Below are positions 17,015-25,898 of a stretch of 61,474 nucleotides of DNA, piece after piece. The notes below the pieces were generated by a model. It was not told the DNA's origin, did no database searches, and saw only the letters and a program-made list of their open reading frames with translations. Origin of the DNA: an uncultured Oscillospiraceae bacterium (GTDB lineage: Bacteria > Bacillota > Clostridia > Oscillospirales > Oscillospiraceae); NCBI GenBank assembly GCA_934655875.1, contig CAKUHB010000013.1, forward strand, positions 1 to 61,474, given 5' to 3'. A program made the translations under genes and the position numbers. Within the stretch, counting starts at the first letter, position 1, and every line of letters starts with the position of its first letter.

Positions 17015-18042
17015 GAAAGCTTCTCAATACGCTCTTTGTCACCAGTGAGAACGCATATCTGACACTCGACGGGGAAAATGTCGTCGTGAACCGGGAAAAG
17101 CAGGAGATCGCGCGCTTTCCCCTGCATACGCTTTCGGGGATCATCGCGTTCAGCTATGCAGGCGCGTCACCTGCGCTCATGGGCGGCTGCGCGAAGCGCG
17201 GCGTCAGCCTGACCTTCTGCACGCCGACCGGTCGGTTCCTTGCCAGAAGCGTCGGCGAGGAGAACGGAAACGTCCTGCTGCGCCGGATGCAGTACCGCGC
17301 GGCGGACGATCCGGCGCAGAGCTGCCGCATCGCGCGCAATATGATCTTTGGCAAGCTCTATAACGCCCGCTGGAGCATTGAGCGCACGAAGCGCGACCAT
17401 GCGCTGCGTGTCGATCCCACGCGGCTGCAAACTGCCATCGATCAGATCAAGGCACTCTATCCGCTCGTCGCCGACGAAATATCCATGGAGTCTCTGCGCG
17501 GCAGTGAGGGCATTGGCGCAAAGGCGTATTTTGATGTCTTTGATGAGATGATCCTGCAAAACAAGGCGGACTTTTTCTTCCGCGAACGAAACCGCCGTCC
17601 GCCGCTCGATAACGTAAACGCCATGCTGTCGTTTGCCTACGGCCTGCTTGCCAATGACTGCGCCGCCGCGCTCGAAGCGGTCGGGCTGGACGCCTTTGTC
17701 GGTTTTCTGCACCGCGACCGCCCGGGCCGCACATCGCTGGCCCTTGATCTCATGGAGGAGCTGCGCCCATGTCTTGCCGACCGCTTTGTGCTGTCGCTCA
17801 TCAATAACCGCGTCATGCAGAAGGGTGATTTTGAGCATACGGACAGCGGTGCCGTCCTGTTGACCGCCGATGGAAGGAAGAAATTTCTGCAAGCGTGGCA
17901 GGAACGCAAGCGCGAGACGATCACGCATCCGTATTTAAAGGAAAAGCTTGCGTGGGGCCTTGTGCCATACGTGCAGGCGCTGCTGCTGGCGCGGTATCTG
18001 CGGGACGATCTGGACGCATACCCGCCGTTTTTGTGGAAATGA
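17011..18042 (+). CDS. cas1: CRISPR-associated Cas1 integrase
   Basis: 343 residues, type I-C Cas1. Catalytic metal ligands lie in MESLRGSEG (Glu), GFLHRDRPGRTSLALDLMEE (His and acidic residue); the ending AYPPFLWK is typical. With Cas2 it inserts spacers at the leader-proximal repeat. The ATG overlaps the cas4 stop codon, so the adaptation genes are coupled. Confidence 0.95.
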   Translation: MRKLLNTLFVTSENAYLTLDGENVVVNREKQEIARFPLHTLSGIIAFSYAGASPALMGGCAKRGVSLTFCTPTGRFLARSVGEENGNVLLRRMQYRAADDPAQSCRIARNMIFGKLYNARWSIERTKRDHALRVDPTRLQTAIDQIKALYPLVADEISMESLRGSEGIGAKAYFDVFDEMILQNKADFFFRERNRRPPLDNVNAMLSFAYGLLANDCAAALEAVGLDAFVGFLHRDRPGRTSLALDLMEELRPCLADRFVLSLINNRVMQKGDFEHTDSGAVLLTADGRKKFLQAWQERKRETITHPYLKEKLAWGLVPYVQALLLARYLRDDLDAYPPFLWK

Positions 18043-18052
18043 GGTGCCGCGT

Positions 18053-18343
18053 ATGATGGTGCTCATCACTTATGACGTCAATACCGAGGACGCCGGCGGC
18101 CGGAAACGCCTGCGTCAGATCGCAAAGCAGTGCGTGAACTACGGCCAGCGCGTGCAGAACTCCGTATTTGAATGCCTGGTCGACGCTGCGCAGTGCAAGC
18201 AGCTCCAGCAGAAGCTGCGCGCCATTATGGACGAAGAAAAAGACAGCCTGCGCTTTTATTACCTCGGCAACAAATACGAGACCCGCATCGAGCACTTCGG
18301 CGCAAAAGCCGGCTATGCCCCGGAAGGCGCGCTGATCATCTGA
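18053..18343 (+). CDS. cas2: CRISPR-associated Cas2
   Basis: 96 residues with the ferredoxin-like opening VLITYDVNTEDAGG (metal-binding Asp8), then RVQNSVFECLVD and YYLGNKY. Structural partner of Cas1 in the integrase. Two ATGs in tandem (18053, 18056) follow GAGGTG by 6 or 9 nt. It is the last cas gene, followed by a hairpin and the array leader. Confidence 0.95.
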   Translation: MMVLITYDVNTEDAGGRKRLRQIAKQCVNYGQRVQNSVFECLVDAAQCKQLQQKLRAIMDEEKDSLRFYYLGNKYETRIEHFGAKAGYAPEGALII

Positions 18344-18513
18344 TGCGAACCGGAAGCAATCATCCTTTCCCCAGCCGGTTCGCACCCCAAAAACAGGAGA
18401 AGCCGCACGAAAATGCCGCATCCCTCCGCCCAAGCAGAGAAGGGATACGGGATAGATTGCTTTTCTTTGTATCATTTGCGCAAATCTGCCGGTGAAAATT
18501 CGTCAGATTTGCT
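18344..18513 (+). promoter_or_regulatory. CRISPR leader region
   Basis: 170 nt between cas2 and the first repeat. It contains a hairpin directly after cas2 (GCGAACCGG at 18345-18353 with CCGGTTCGC at 18375-18383). It also contains a perfect 9-bp inverted repeat, GCAAATCTG (18480-18488) and CAGATTTGC (18504-18512), one base before repeat 1. It should carry the array promoter and the integration signal; I could not fix a convincing -35/-10 pair. Confidence 0.7.
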
Positions 18514-19680
18514 GTCGCGCCCCGCAAGGGGCGCGTGGATTGAAACAACGACCAGCTTGCCGCCGAAGCGGTACGAAAAGTCGTCGCGCCCCGCAAGGGG
18601 CGCGTGGATTGAAACAATGGGACGCCGGTTGATAACGTATCCGTGCAGTGTCGCGCCCCGCAAGGGGCGCGTGGATTGAAACTCCTTTCGTAGATTTTTA
18701 ATTTATCTCAATCGTGGTCGCGCCCCGCAAGGGGCGCGTGGATTGAAACAATTCCGTACTGCACCGCAGCGGCGTACTCGAGTGTCGCGCCCCGCAAGGG
18801 GCGCGTGGATTGAAACGCGCTCCTCGTCGACCTTTGTAATCCCAATATCGTCGCGCCCCGCAAGGGGCGCGTGGATTGAAACGTGATATCCTGGCAGGCG
18901 TCACATACGAACCTCGTCGCGCCCCGCAAGGGGCGCGTGGATTGAAACACCTCCGCCATAAATGCATCGTAGTTGGATTGCGTCGCGCCCCGCAAGGGGC
19001 GCGTGGATTGAAACAAGCGCTGATCGGCGACCTGAGCGACCTGACGACCGTCGCGCCCCGCAAGGGGCGCGTGGATTGAAACCGTTTTTATCCAGATAGT
19101 AATTGTGCTTCCGCAGCGGTCGCGCCCCGCAAGGGGCGCGTGGATTGAAACGGATTCAGGCCGACCACCCTGCTTTCCTGCCTCGCGTCGCGCCCCGCAA
19201 GGGGCGCGTGGATTGAAACCGTCGACGGCCGCAACGCCCGTGCCGTTGGAGACGTCGCGCCCCGCAAGGGGCGCGTGGATTGAAACTGGATGAGCGCCAT
19301 GCCGGAAGCCCACGCGATCGGTCGCGCCCCGCAAGGGGCGCGTGGATTGAAACTGCAGCTGCGCCCAGACGGGCAGGGACGGGTCTGTGTCGCGCCCCGC
19401 AAGGGGCGCGTGGATTGAAACGCCAGCACGTCGCCGGGCGCGGCTGTTGTCGCGGACGTCGCGCCCCGCAAGGGGCGCGTGGATTGAAGCAAAACCGTCT
19501 CTTGATCTGTCCAAAGCATCATGGTCGTGCCCCCGCAAGGGGCATGTGGATTGAAACTCCGGCTGGCGGTCAATGACGTTGCCGACGATGGTCACGCCCC
19601 GCAAGGGGCGCGTGGATTGAAACCCGATGATGACTGAAATGCCGAGCGGCAGTCTCAGGTCGCGCTCCGCGAGGGGCGCG
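18514..19680 (+). CRISPR. Type I-C CRISPR array, 18 repeats and 17 spacers
   Basis: The 33-nt repeat opens with GTCGCGCCCC, has an 8-bp GC stem around a GCAA loop, and ends TGGATTGAAAC. Repeat starts: 18514, 18583, 18650, 18717, 18784, 18850, 18916, 18982, 19050, 19119, 19187, 19254, 19321, 19389, 19458, 19524, 19591, 19659. Spacers are 33-36 nt. The repeats are identical up to 19421 and then decay: 19458 (one change near the 3' end), 19524 (three differences including an extra C), 19591 (one change), 19659 (truncated after about 22 nt, two changes). This places the leader at the cas2 side and transcription on the plus strand. Confidence 0.98.
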
Positions 19681-19697
19681 TATAATCGCCCTCGCAA

Positions 19698-19747
19698 ATA
19701 AAAAAGCGCCGAAGAGGATCGTGCAGATTCCTCTTCGGCGCTTTTTG
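19698..19747. terminator. Bidirectional terminator between array and nucleotidase gene
   Basis: Perfect 14-bp stem (19705-19718 / 19729-19742) with an A-run before and a T-run after. It ends array transcription on the plus strand and the phosphonate-importer operon on the minus strand. Confidence 0.9.
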
Positions 19748-19750
19748 GGC

Positions 19751-21265
19751 TCAGATCACGCGGAACTCGCAGTGGGTGATCGGCAGCTTCTGGTCATGCG
19801 CCTTGAAAAAGTCCAGCAGCAGATCGGACATTTCCGTGCCGATCTCCCGCAGCACCGGGCAGCCGACGTAGCAGTCGTATCCGCCAGTGCCGCTGGCGCG
19901 GTAGCTGCTCAGGCAGGCGGTGAAGACGTCACCGTCCGCGACGGGGCGGCCATTCACGGAAAGCTCTGTGACGCGGCTGCCGACCGGGCGGGAGCAGTCA
20001 AAGACATAGTGTACCCCGGCATAATAGTCGTAATTGTAGTGCTCGACCTTCGGCTTCAAAAATGCATCGGAGATGTCGAGAGTCCCGTCCGCGTGCCGGG
20101 TAAAATACTCCGCGCTGCGCTCCATCGCCCGGCGCAGAACCGCGCCAGTGATTTGCAGCACCGTCAGCGTATTCGTGTACGGGTACGCGTTCAGGATATC
20201 CCTGCGCCGCACGGTCTGCGGCAGTCCGGCTGCGTCGTTGGCAAGGCTCGTGACGGAGATCTGCGCGCCGCTTGCCGCCAGCTGCACGGTATTGAACAGA
20301 TCCGCAAGCGGACTTCCGTTTGCTGCCATGCGCAGCGGCGTATCCGGCGTCATCGGCGCTTCCAGATGTCCGACGACCTGATCGAGCCAATCCTGTGCGC
20401 CGCGCTCCATCTCCGAAAACTCCCGGAGCCATTCCGACCGGCACGGGCCGCCCGCGTGGATCGTCTGGCTGGAAAATCGCGTGCCGCTGTCCGACACGGC
20501 AGCTTCCACGCGCAGAAATTCCTGTCCCTTGTCCGCGGGCTGCACGACGAAGGTATTGCGCACCATCTGACCGGGGACGGACATATGCTGATGTCCGGTC
20601 AGGAGGATGTCAAAGTCCAGCTCATGGCAGATGCGGTACGCGACGTTCTCATCCGTCGTGGAGAGTGTCCGGCCGCTGGCAAGATCGCGCTCAAATCCGC
20701 CGTGATAGACGCATACGGTCAGATCGACCTTGCCCTTCAGCTTCACGAGCGCGGCGGCTGCCGCCGTGATGGGATCCTTGATCCGGATTCCGGACAGATG
20801 CTCCGGCCGCTCCCAGATATTCACGTAATCAGTGACAATGCCGACAATGCCGACGCGCAGCCCGTTTTCCAGCACGTGCACACGCGCGGGGAAGCGGACG
20901 CTGCCGCCGGCCCAGCGGACGTTTTCACAGACGCACCGGGCGCGGAGCGCATCGAGATAACTGTCCAGATACGGCATGCCGTAATTGAAATCATGGTTTC
21001 CGAGCGTCACGTAATCATACCCGCACCGGTTCATGATCTCCGCAAACTGCGCCGCACTGCCGACTGTATCGTGGCAGAAGGCGCCGAGCGGAGAGCCCTG
21101 CAAAAGATCGCCGCCGTCAATGATGAGCGTATTGCCGTCCTTCTGGAACTGGCTGGCGCATTTGAACAGGCCAAGCTCCTTTTCTGCCTGACTGCGGTAA
21201 TCCGTGGGATAGATATAGCTGTGCAGATCGGAGGTAAAGAAGATCGTCAGTTTTCGTTCCTGCAT
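19751..21265 (-). CDS. 5'-nucleotidase / cyclic phosphodiesterase family hydrolase
   Basis: 504 residues. The N-terminal calcineurin-like metallophosphatase domain has FFTSDLHSYIYP, DGGDLLQGSP, LGNHDFNYG and LTGHQH; the C-terminal 5'-nucleotidase domain (about 300-480) has NAYPYTNTLTVLQITG and YRASGTGGYDCY. No signal peptide is seen, so unlike UshA it appears cytoplasmic. As last gene of a phosphonate-type importer operon it could release phosphate or a base from an imported phospho-compound. The substrate is unknown. Confidence 0.85.
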   Translation of the reverse strand: MQERKLTIFFTSDLHSYIYPTDYRSQAEKELGLFKCASQFQKDGNTLIIDGGDLLQGSPLGAFCHDTVGSAAQFAEIMNRCGYDYVTLGNHDFNYGMPYLDSYLDALRARCVCENVRWAGGSVRFPARVHVLENGLRVGIVGIVTDYVNIWERPEHLSGIRIKDPITAAAAALVKLKGKVDLTVCVYHGGFERDLASGRTLSTTDENVAYRICHELDFDILLTGHQHMSVPGQMVRNTFVVQPADKGQEFLRVEAAVSDSGTRFSSQTIHAGGPCRSEWLREFSEMERGAQDWLDQVVGHLEAPMTPDTPLRMAANGSPLADLFNTVQLAASGAQISVTSLANDAAGLPQTVRRRDILNAYPYTNTLTVLQITGAVLRRAMERSAEYFTRHADGTLDISDAFLKPKVEHYNYDYYAGVHYVFDCSRPVGSRVTELSVNGRPVADGDVFTACLSSYRASGTGGYDCYVGCPVLREIGTEMSDLLLDFFKAHDQKLPITHCEFRVI

Positions 21266-21269
21266 AGCC

Positions 21270-22079
21270 TTACCCCCGAGCCAGCTTGACGCGGATCCTT
21301 GCAGAGATCCACTCGATGATGAGCACCAGCACGATCAGACCCAGCAAAATCGCGCCGACCTCGTTCCAGCGGTAGGAGCTCATGGCGAAGATCAGCGGCG
21401 CGCCGATGCCGCCCGCGCCGACAAGACCGAGGACGGTCGCGTCACGCAGGTTCATATCAAAGCGGTAGATGATCGTGGAGGTGAAGTCTGCGGTCAGCTG
21501 CGGCAGGATGCCATAGCGGATCTTCTGGAAGGTCGTGCAGCCCGCGGCATCCAGCGATTCCAGGATCCGCTTGTCCAGATCCTCGATGCTCTCGATGAAC
21601 ATTTTGGACACCATGCCGATCGAGCAAAGCGACATCGTGAGAAGACCCGCGAACGGCCCGGGACCGGTCACGCGAATGAACATCAGGCCGTAGACAAAGG
21701 CCGGAATGGTGCGGATCGCCGCAATGAGCACGCGCCCGACAAGCGCCACGCCCTTCGGCACCAGATTGCTCGCCGACAGGAACGACAGCGGCAGCGAAAT
21801 GACCGCGCCGACGATCGTGCCGAGGAACGCAATGCAGAACGTCTCCAGCAGCAGATACGGCACGCCGTCCGTGCCGAGCGTAAACAGAAGCTTCGCGGAC
21901 GGATGGAAGATGCCGGAGAGAATGTTCCCCGCAACCTCCAGACCGTTGCCGGTCGGATTGCTGACCTTGACGGCCGAGCCGGACCATGCCAGCAGGCAGG
22001 CGACGCCAAAGGCTGCCAGCAGCTTCCAGATCCATGTTTTCGGCGCGGAGGAATAGGCTTTGAGAATTTTTTCGTTCAT
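21270..22079 (-). CDS. phnE: Phosphonate-type ABC permease PhnE (second copy)
   Basis: 269 residues with about six membrane segments. The conserved permease loop reads ESLDAAGCTTFQKIRYGILPQL, and it has the PhnE-typical RTIPAFVYGLMF and LGLVGAGGIG. It pairs with the 22093-22914 permease, 13 nt upstream, to form the channel. Its stop is 4 nt from the nucleotidase start. Confidence 0.9.
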   Translation of the reverse strand: MNEKILKAYSSAPKTWIWKLLAAFGVACLLAWSGSAVKVSNPTGNGLEVAGNILSGIFHPSAKLLFTLGTDGVPYLLLETFCIAFLGTIVGAVISLPLSFLSASNLVPKGVALVGRVLIAAIRTIPAFVYGLMFIRVTGPGPFAGLLTMSLCSIGMVSKMFIESIEDLDKRILESLDAAGCTTFQKIRYGILPQLTADFTSTIIYRFDMNLRDATVLGLVGAGGIGAPLIFAMSSYRWNEVGAILLGLIVLVLIIEWISARIRVKLARG

Positions 22080-22092
22080 GGCCGTCTCCTCC

Positions 22093-22914
22093 TTATGTCA
22101 GGCGCTTGCGCAGCGCGTGGCTGACGCCTTCGATGATCATAACGGTGATAAACAGGACGATCAGGATCATGCCCAGACTGTCATACTCGCGCCAGCCGAT
22201 CTTTTCATTCATGATAAGACCAAGGCCGCCCGCGCCGACATAGCCGAGGATCGACGCATAGCGCACATTGCCCTCGAGACAGAACAGGGAAACGGATAGA
22301 TACGTCGGCAGCACCTGCGGGAAGATGGCCGTGACGAACGCGCGCAGACGCGTCGCGCCGAGTGCCTCCAGCGCTTCATACGGCCCCATGTCGACGGTCT
22401 CGATGATCTCAAAGAGCTGCTTGCCGACATAGGCGAATGTAAAGACAGCGATGGCGCACGTGCCTGCCATGGTACCGAGACCGAAAATATACGTCGCGAT
22501 CAGCGCGCAGACGAGCGTCGGCAGCGTCCGGACAAGGCTCAGGAACAGGCGCACCAGAAAGACCACCACGCGGTTGGTCACAATGTTGCTGGCCGCCGCG
22601 ATGGCGAACGGGATCGCCAGCACCGCGCCGATAAACGAGCCGAGGAAGGACATTTTGATCGTGTCCCACAGCGGCTGCCAGATCTTGCCCAGATACGCGG
22701 TGTTGGGCGGGAACATCGCCTTGAGAATATCAAAGAATTTGCTGCCCTTTTTCACCAGAACGGAGAAATTGAAGCCGGTCACGCGGACGGAAACCACCGT
22801 CAGCGCAACCAGAATCAGAATCACCAGCGGCGCGCGGCTGCGCTTCTCCTCGACGACGGTGCCGTCGGAAAGCGTATAGCAGCGGGGCCGGAAGATGCGG
22901 TCATACAGACTCAT
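22093..22914 (-). CDS. phnE: Phosphonate-type ABC permease PhnE (first copy)
   Basis: 273 residues with a cytoplasmic N-terminus and about six membrane segments. It has RTLPTLVCALIATYIFGLG, the coupling loop EALEALGATRLRAFVTAIFPQVLP, and LGYVGAGGLG. Its ATG overlaps the ATPase stop (ATGA). Two adjacent phnE genes are common in Firmicute phosphonate or phosphite importers. Confidence 0.9.
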   Translation of the reverse strand: MSLYDRIFRPRCYTLSDGTVVEEKRSRAPLVILILVALTVVSVRVTGFNFSVLVKKGSKFFDILKAMFPPNTAYLGKIWQPLWDTIKMSFLGSFIGAVLAIPFAIAAASNIVTNRVVVFLVRLFLSLVRTLPTLVCALIATYIFGLGTMAGTCAIAVFTFAYVGKQLFEIIETVDMGPYEALEALGATRLRAFVTAIFPQVLPTYLSVSLFCLEGNVRYASILGYVGAGGLGLIMNEKIGWREYDSLGMILIVLFITVMIIEGVSHALRKRLT

Positions 22915-23669
22915 ACGGCGGCCTCCGCCGGGGCATCTTCCCCGTAGATCTCGTCCAGAACCGTCTGATCGACCTGCTTCGACGGGCCATCGTAGACGAT
23001 CTTACCGGCGCGAATGCCGATCACGCGATCCGCGTATTCCAGCGCCAGCTCGACGTGATGGATGTTCAGCAGAATCGAGATCCCCAGCTCCTGATTGATG
23101 TGCACGAAGTCCTCCATGACCTGCTTGGCCGTCACGGGGTCGAGCGCGGCGACCGGCTCGTCGGCCAGAATGATGTGCGGATCCTGCGTCAGCGTGCGCG
23201 CCAGCGCAACGCGCTGCTGCTGGCCGCCGGAGAGCTGATCCGCGCGCATATACGCCTTGTCCAGAATGCCGACCTTGTCCAGCGACTCCAGCGCCTTGAG
23301 CTTGTCCTCCTTGCGGAACGCGCCCAGCAGGACGCGCCAGAACGGCATGTCCGGTACGCAGGCGGCAAGCACGTTTTTGATGACGCTCGTGCGCGTGACG
23401 AGGTTGAACGACTGGAAGACCATGCCGATCCCGCGGCGGAACTGCCGCAGGCGCTTGCCCGAAAGGGCCGTAACATCCGTGCCATTGACCGTCAGCGTCC
23501 CGGATGTGATCTGATGCATGCGGTTGACGGCGCGCAGCAGCGTGGATTTGCCTGCGCCGGAGCGGCCGATGATGGCGACAAACTCGCCGTCGGCAATGCG
23601 CAGACAGACATCGTCCAGTCCGACGGTGCCGTTGGGGTATACCTTGGATACGTGGTCAAATACGATCAT
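22911..23669 (-). CDS. phnC: Phosphonate-type ABC ATPase PhnC
   Basis: 252 residues. Walker A GRSGAGKST at 35-43, Q-loop VFQSFNLVTRTSV, signature LSGGQQQRVALA, Walker B ILADEPVAALDP and H-loop NIHHVELA. All catalytic motifs are intact. It lies between the binding-protein and permease genes. Confidence 0.93.
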   Translation of the reverse strand: MIVFDHVSKVYPNGTVGLDDVCLRIADGEFVAIIGRSGAGKSTLLRAVNRMHQITSGTLTVNGTDVTALSGKRLRQFRRGIGMVFQSFNLVTRTSVIKNVLAACVPDMPFWRVLLGAFRKEDKLKALESLDKVGILDKAYMRADQLSGGQQQRVALARTLTQDPHIILADEPVAALDPVTAKQVMEDFVHINQELGISILLNIHHVELALEYADRVIGIRAGKIVYDGPSKQVDQTVLDEIYGEDAPAEAAV

Positions 23670-23766
23670 AAAGCGTCCTCATTTCTAATAGGAAGCGCGG
23701 GGAGGGCCCGCACAGCGGAAGGTTTCTGCCGTGCAAGTCCTCCCCGCGTTGGGAAAGTTCCGTATA

Positions 23767-24900
23767 TCAGCCTGCTGCGGTCAGCTCCTGAATGAGCTTC
23801 TGTGCGGCACGCTCGTTGTCATAGTCGGAAGCCTGCGCCTTCTGGTAGCCGTTGTGGCTGTAGATGGCGATGACGGCCTTGCCTTCCTCGGTGTTGCCGA
23901 TGTTGATGAAAGCGTCCTGCAGAGCGGCGATCAGGTCAGCGTCCATGATCTCGGAGTTTTTGCTGACGGAGATCGTGTCGTTGTAGATCGGAGCAGTCAC
24001 GCCGATGACGTTGGTCTCTTCCCAGATGGAGCCTTCACGGCCAAACTCGGTGTTCCAGCGCTCGGCATAGTCGCGGCGGGCGTCGGCATAGGTCACGAGA
24101 ACGTCGACCTGACCGGAAGCCAGACGGGCGAATGCGCTTGCGTAGGAATCAGACTGTACGGCGCTGCTCAGATCGGAGATGCCCTTGCCGTAGTGATCCT
24201 GGAGCCACAGAGCCGGGTAAATGTAGCCGGCCGGGGAAGACGTGCCCATGATGCTCCAGTTTGCGCTGTTGAGATCGTCCCAGGTCAGCTCTTCACCGGC
24301 GTTGACCTTGGCGGCCAGCTCCTGACCCTTTTCGGACGGGCCGGCGATGAACAGTGCGCGGTAGGAGACCGCCTGCTTGTCGGAAGCCTCGGTGGGCTGG
24401 CCGTCGTTCCAGTCCTTCGCGTTGTCGGAATCCTTGCTCAGACCGTCGCGGGTCGCAGTCAGGATGACCTCTGCGCCGTCGTCATACAGAACATAGGTGC
24501 CGCCGGGGATCAGACCGACGTCGATGGTGCCGGCTTCGAGACCTTCGCCGACGGCTTCATAGGTGGTGCCGACCGTGATCTCAACGTCCTTGACGTCGTA
24601 GCCTTCCTTGGCCAGCTCTGCTTTCAGCAGTTCCTTCAGCGGCTCGGTCGCAGTGATGATCTCCTGCGGCTCGCGGGAGGGAACGAAGGCAACCTTCAGT
24701 GTTTCGATGGTCTTGGCAGCCGTGTCGGCAGTGTCTGCTGTGTCTGCGGTGTCGGTGTTGTCAGTGGATTCGGCGGGCGCCTGCGCGTCCTGTGCGGTCT
24801 GGTCGCTGCTGTCGGCAGCGTCCGTGCTCTTTGCGGTGCAGCCGGCCAGAACGCCGAGCAGCATCACGAGCGCAAGCAAAAGTGCAAGAACTTTTTTCAT
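23767..24900 (-). CDS. phnD: Phosphonate-type binding lipoprotein PhnD
   Basis: 377-residue precursor. The signal peptide ends LAGC (Cys21), followed by a long Asp/Ala/Thr linker, then a PhnD-family periplasmic-binding fold (AFVPSREPQEIITATEPLKELL; IMGTSSPAGYIYPALWL; LVTYADARRDYAERW). ATG 24900 begins the signal peptide and has GGAGG upstream; the open frame to 25020 has no such features. It binds phosphonate, phosphite or a phosphate ester. No C-P lyase gene is in the window. Confidence 0.92.
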   Translation of the reverse strand: MKKVLALLLALVMLLGVLAGCTAKSTDAADSSDQTAQDAQAPAESTDNTDTADTADTADTAAKTIETLKVAFVPSREPQEIITATEPLKELLKAELAKEGYDVKDVEITVGTTYEAVGEGLEAGTIDVGLIPGGTYVLYDDGAEVILTATRDGLSKDSDNAKDWNDGQPTEASDKQAVSYRALFIAGPSEKGQELAAKVNAGEELTWDDLNSANWSIMGTSSPAGYIYPALWLQDHYGKGISDLSSAVQSDSYASAFARLASGQVDVLVTYADARRDYAERWNTEFGREGSIWEETNVIGVTAPIYNDTISVSKNSEIMDADLIAALQDAFINIGNTEEGKAVIAIYSHNGYQKAQASDYDNERAAQKLIQELTAAG

Positions 24901-25008
24901 TGATACTTCCTCCATTAAACCTGTCTGTTTCTGTTTCATGCCGCCCGTTCGGCATTCGTCTTGGGGCGATGGACTGCGGCAGAGGGCAACCCCTCCTACC
25001 GCACTGTA

Positions 25009-25017
25009 ATTATAACA
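25009..25017 (-). promoter_or_regulatory. Extended -10 promoter of the phn operon
   Basis: TGTTATAAT on the minus strand (extended -10); no good -35 at 17 nt. The predicted leader (about 100 nt) opens with an imperfect hairpin (24974-25003) that buries an AGGAGGGG tract. Confidence 0.55.
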
Positions 25018-25060
25018 CATACACGGAGGAAAAAATTTTCCGCTTTCGTAAAAAAAGTAT

Positions 25061-25810
25061 TTATTGCGCGGCAGGCTCCGGCGAGAAGAACCGCGCCATC
25101 AGTTCCTCAAAGATCAGGATGATATGCCCGAAAAACAGATTCGGCAGACTGCCCGCCAGCGTCTGCTTCGCAGCGTCCACGACGAAGACAAGGTCGGAGA
25201 GCTGTGCGAGCGTGGAGTCGCTCCGGCGCGTGAAGGAAATGATCTTCTGGCCGTGCTGCTTGGCGTGCCGGACGTCGTTGAGCACCGGCTCCGTCTCGCC
25301 GCTCTGGCTGACGGCAAACATGATCGCGCTCTCGTCCGTGTCCGCGCTCTGATGCGCTTCCTGAAAGATCATATAGTCATAGAAATGCACGTTGCTGAAG
25401 GCCATAAAGCCGCAGATCGACATACGCTGGACGATATACGTCCCGACAATGTTGGAAAAGCCCTCGCCGGTCGTAAAGATCTTTCCTCTTCGCCGCGCAT
25501 GCAGCAGCGCGCAGAAGCTGTCGGCCAGATCTTCGGAGTAATTGTCGATCAGCCGCCGGAGCGTCTCCTCTGTCGGCTTCTCCGAAGCGGCAAGCTGGCG
25601 GCTGAGATGGTAGTAGAGTTCACTGTAGCCGTCAAAGCCCAGCCGCTTGCACATCTTCACGATGCTCGCCGTGGACAGATAGTTCTCCGCAGCGATCTGC
25701 TGGATGCCCACGCGCTTCTCGCCGCGCTCGATGTGCGCCGTGATGCTGGTGATCACCTTGCGCTCATCCTCCGACAGCAGATTCGTCAGCAGAAAATAAT
25801 TGTCGCCCAT
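25061..25810 (-). CDS. RpiR-family regulator (HTH plus SIS domain)
   Basis: 249 residues. The N-terminal RpiR helix-turn-helix (IQQIAAENYLSTASIVKMCKRLGFDGYSEL) and the C-terminal SIS domain (about 105-235: IFTTGEGFSN, FAVSQSGETEPVLNDV) bind DNA and a sugar phosphate or similar ligand. ATG 25810 has AGGAGG at 8 nt. It is upstream of the phn operon on the same strand with its own consensus promoter, so it is the likely regulator of phosphonate or phosphoester uptake. Confidence 0.88.
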   Translation of the reverse strand: MGDNYFLLTNLLSEDERKVITSITAHIERGEKRVGIQQIAAENYLSTASIVKMCKRLGFDGYSELYYHLSRQLAASEKPTEETLRRLIDNYSEDLADSFCALLHARRRGKIFTTGEGFSNIVGTYIVQRMSICGFMAFSNVHFYDYMIFQEAHQSADTDESAIMFAVSQSGETEPVLNDVRHAKQHGQKIISFTRRSDSTLAQLSDLVFVVDAAKQTLAGSLPNLFFGHIILIFEELMARFFSPEPAAQ

Positions 25811-25870
25811 GCGCAGTCCTCCTGTCCGCCCGCGTTTCCCGGACCGCCGTTTGCCCGATCCGCTTCCTAT

Positions 25871-25898
25871 ATTATAAAGCAGCCCCCGCATATGTCAA
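25871..25898 (-). promoter_or_regulatory. Consensus promoter of the RpiR gene
   Basis: TTGACA (25898-25893), 16-nt spacer, TATAAT (25876-25871): both hexamers perfect. It overlaps the end of the small reading frame at 25872-25976. Confidence 0.85.

Noticed and set aside
18708..19697. Minus-strand reading frame of 329 residues across the CRISPR array with repeated RPLRGAT-type motifs
   Set aside because: It is the translation of the CRISPR repeats, a well-known source of false proteins; no start signals and no independent conservation.
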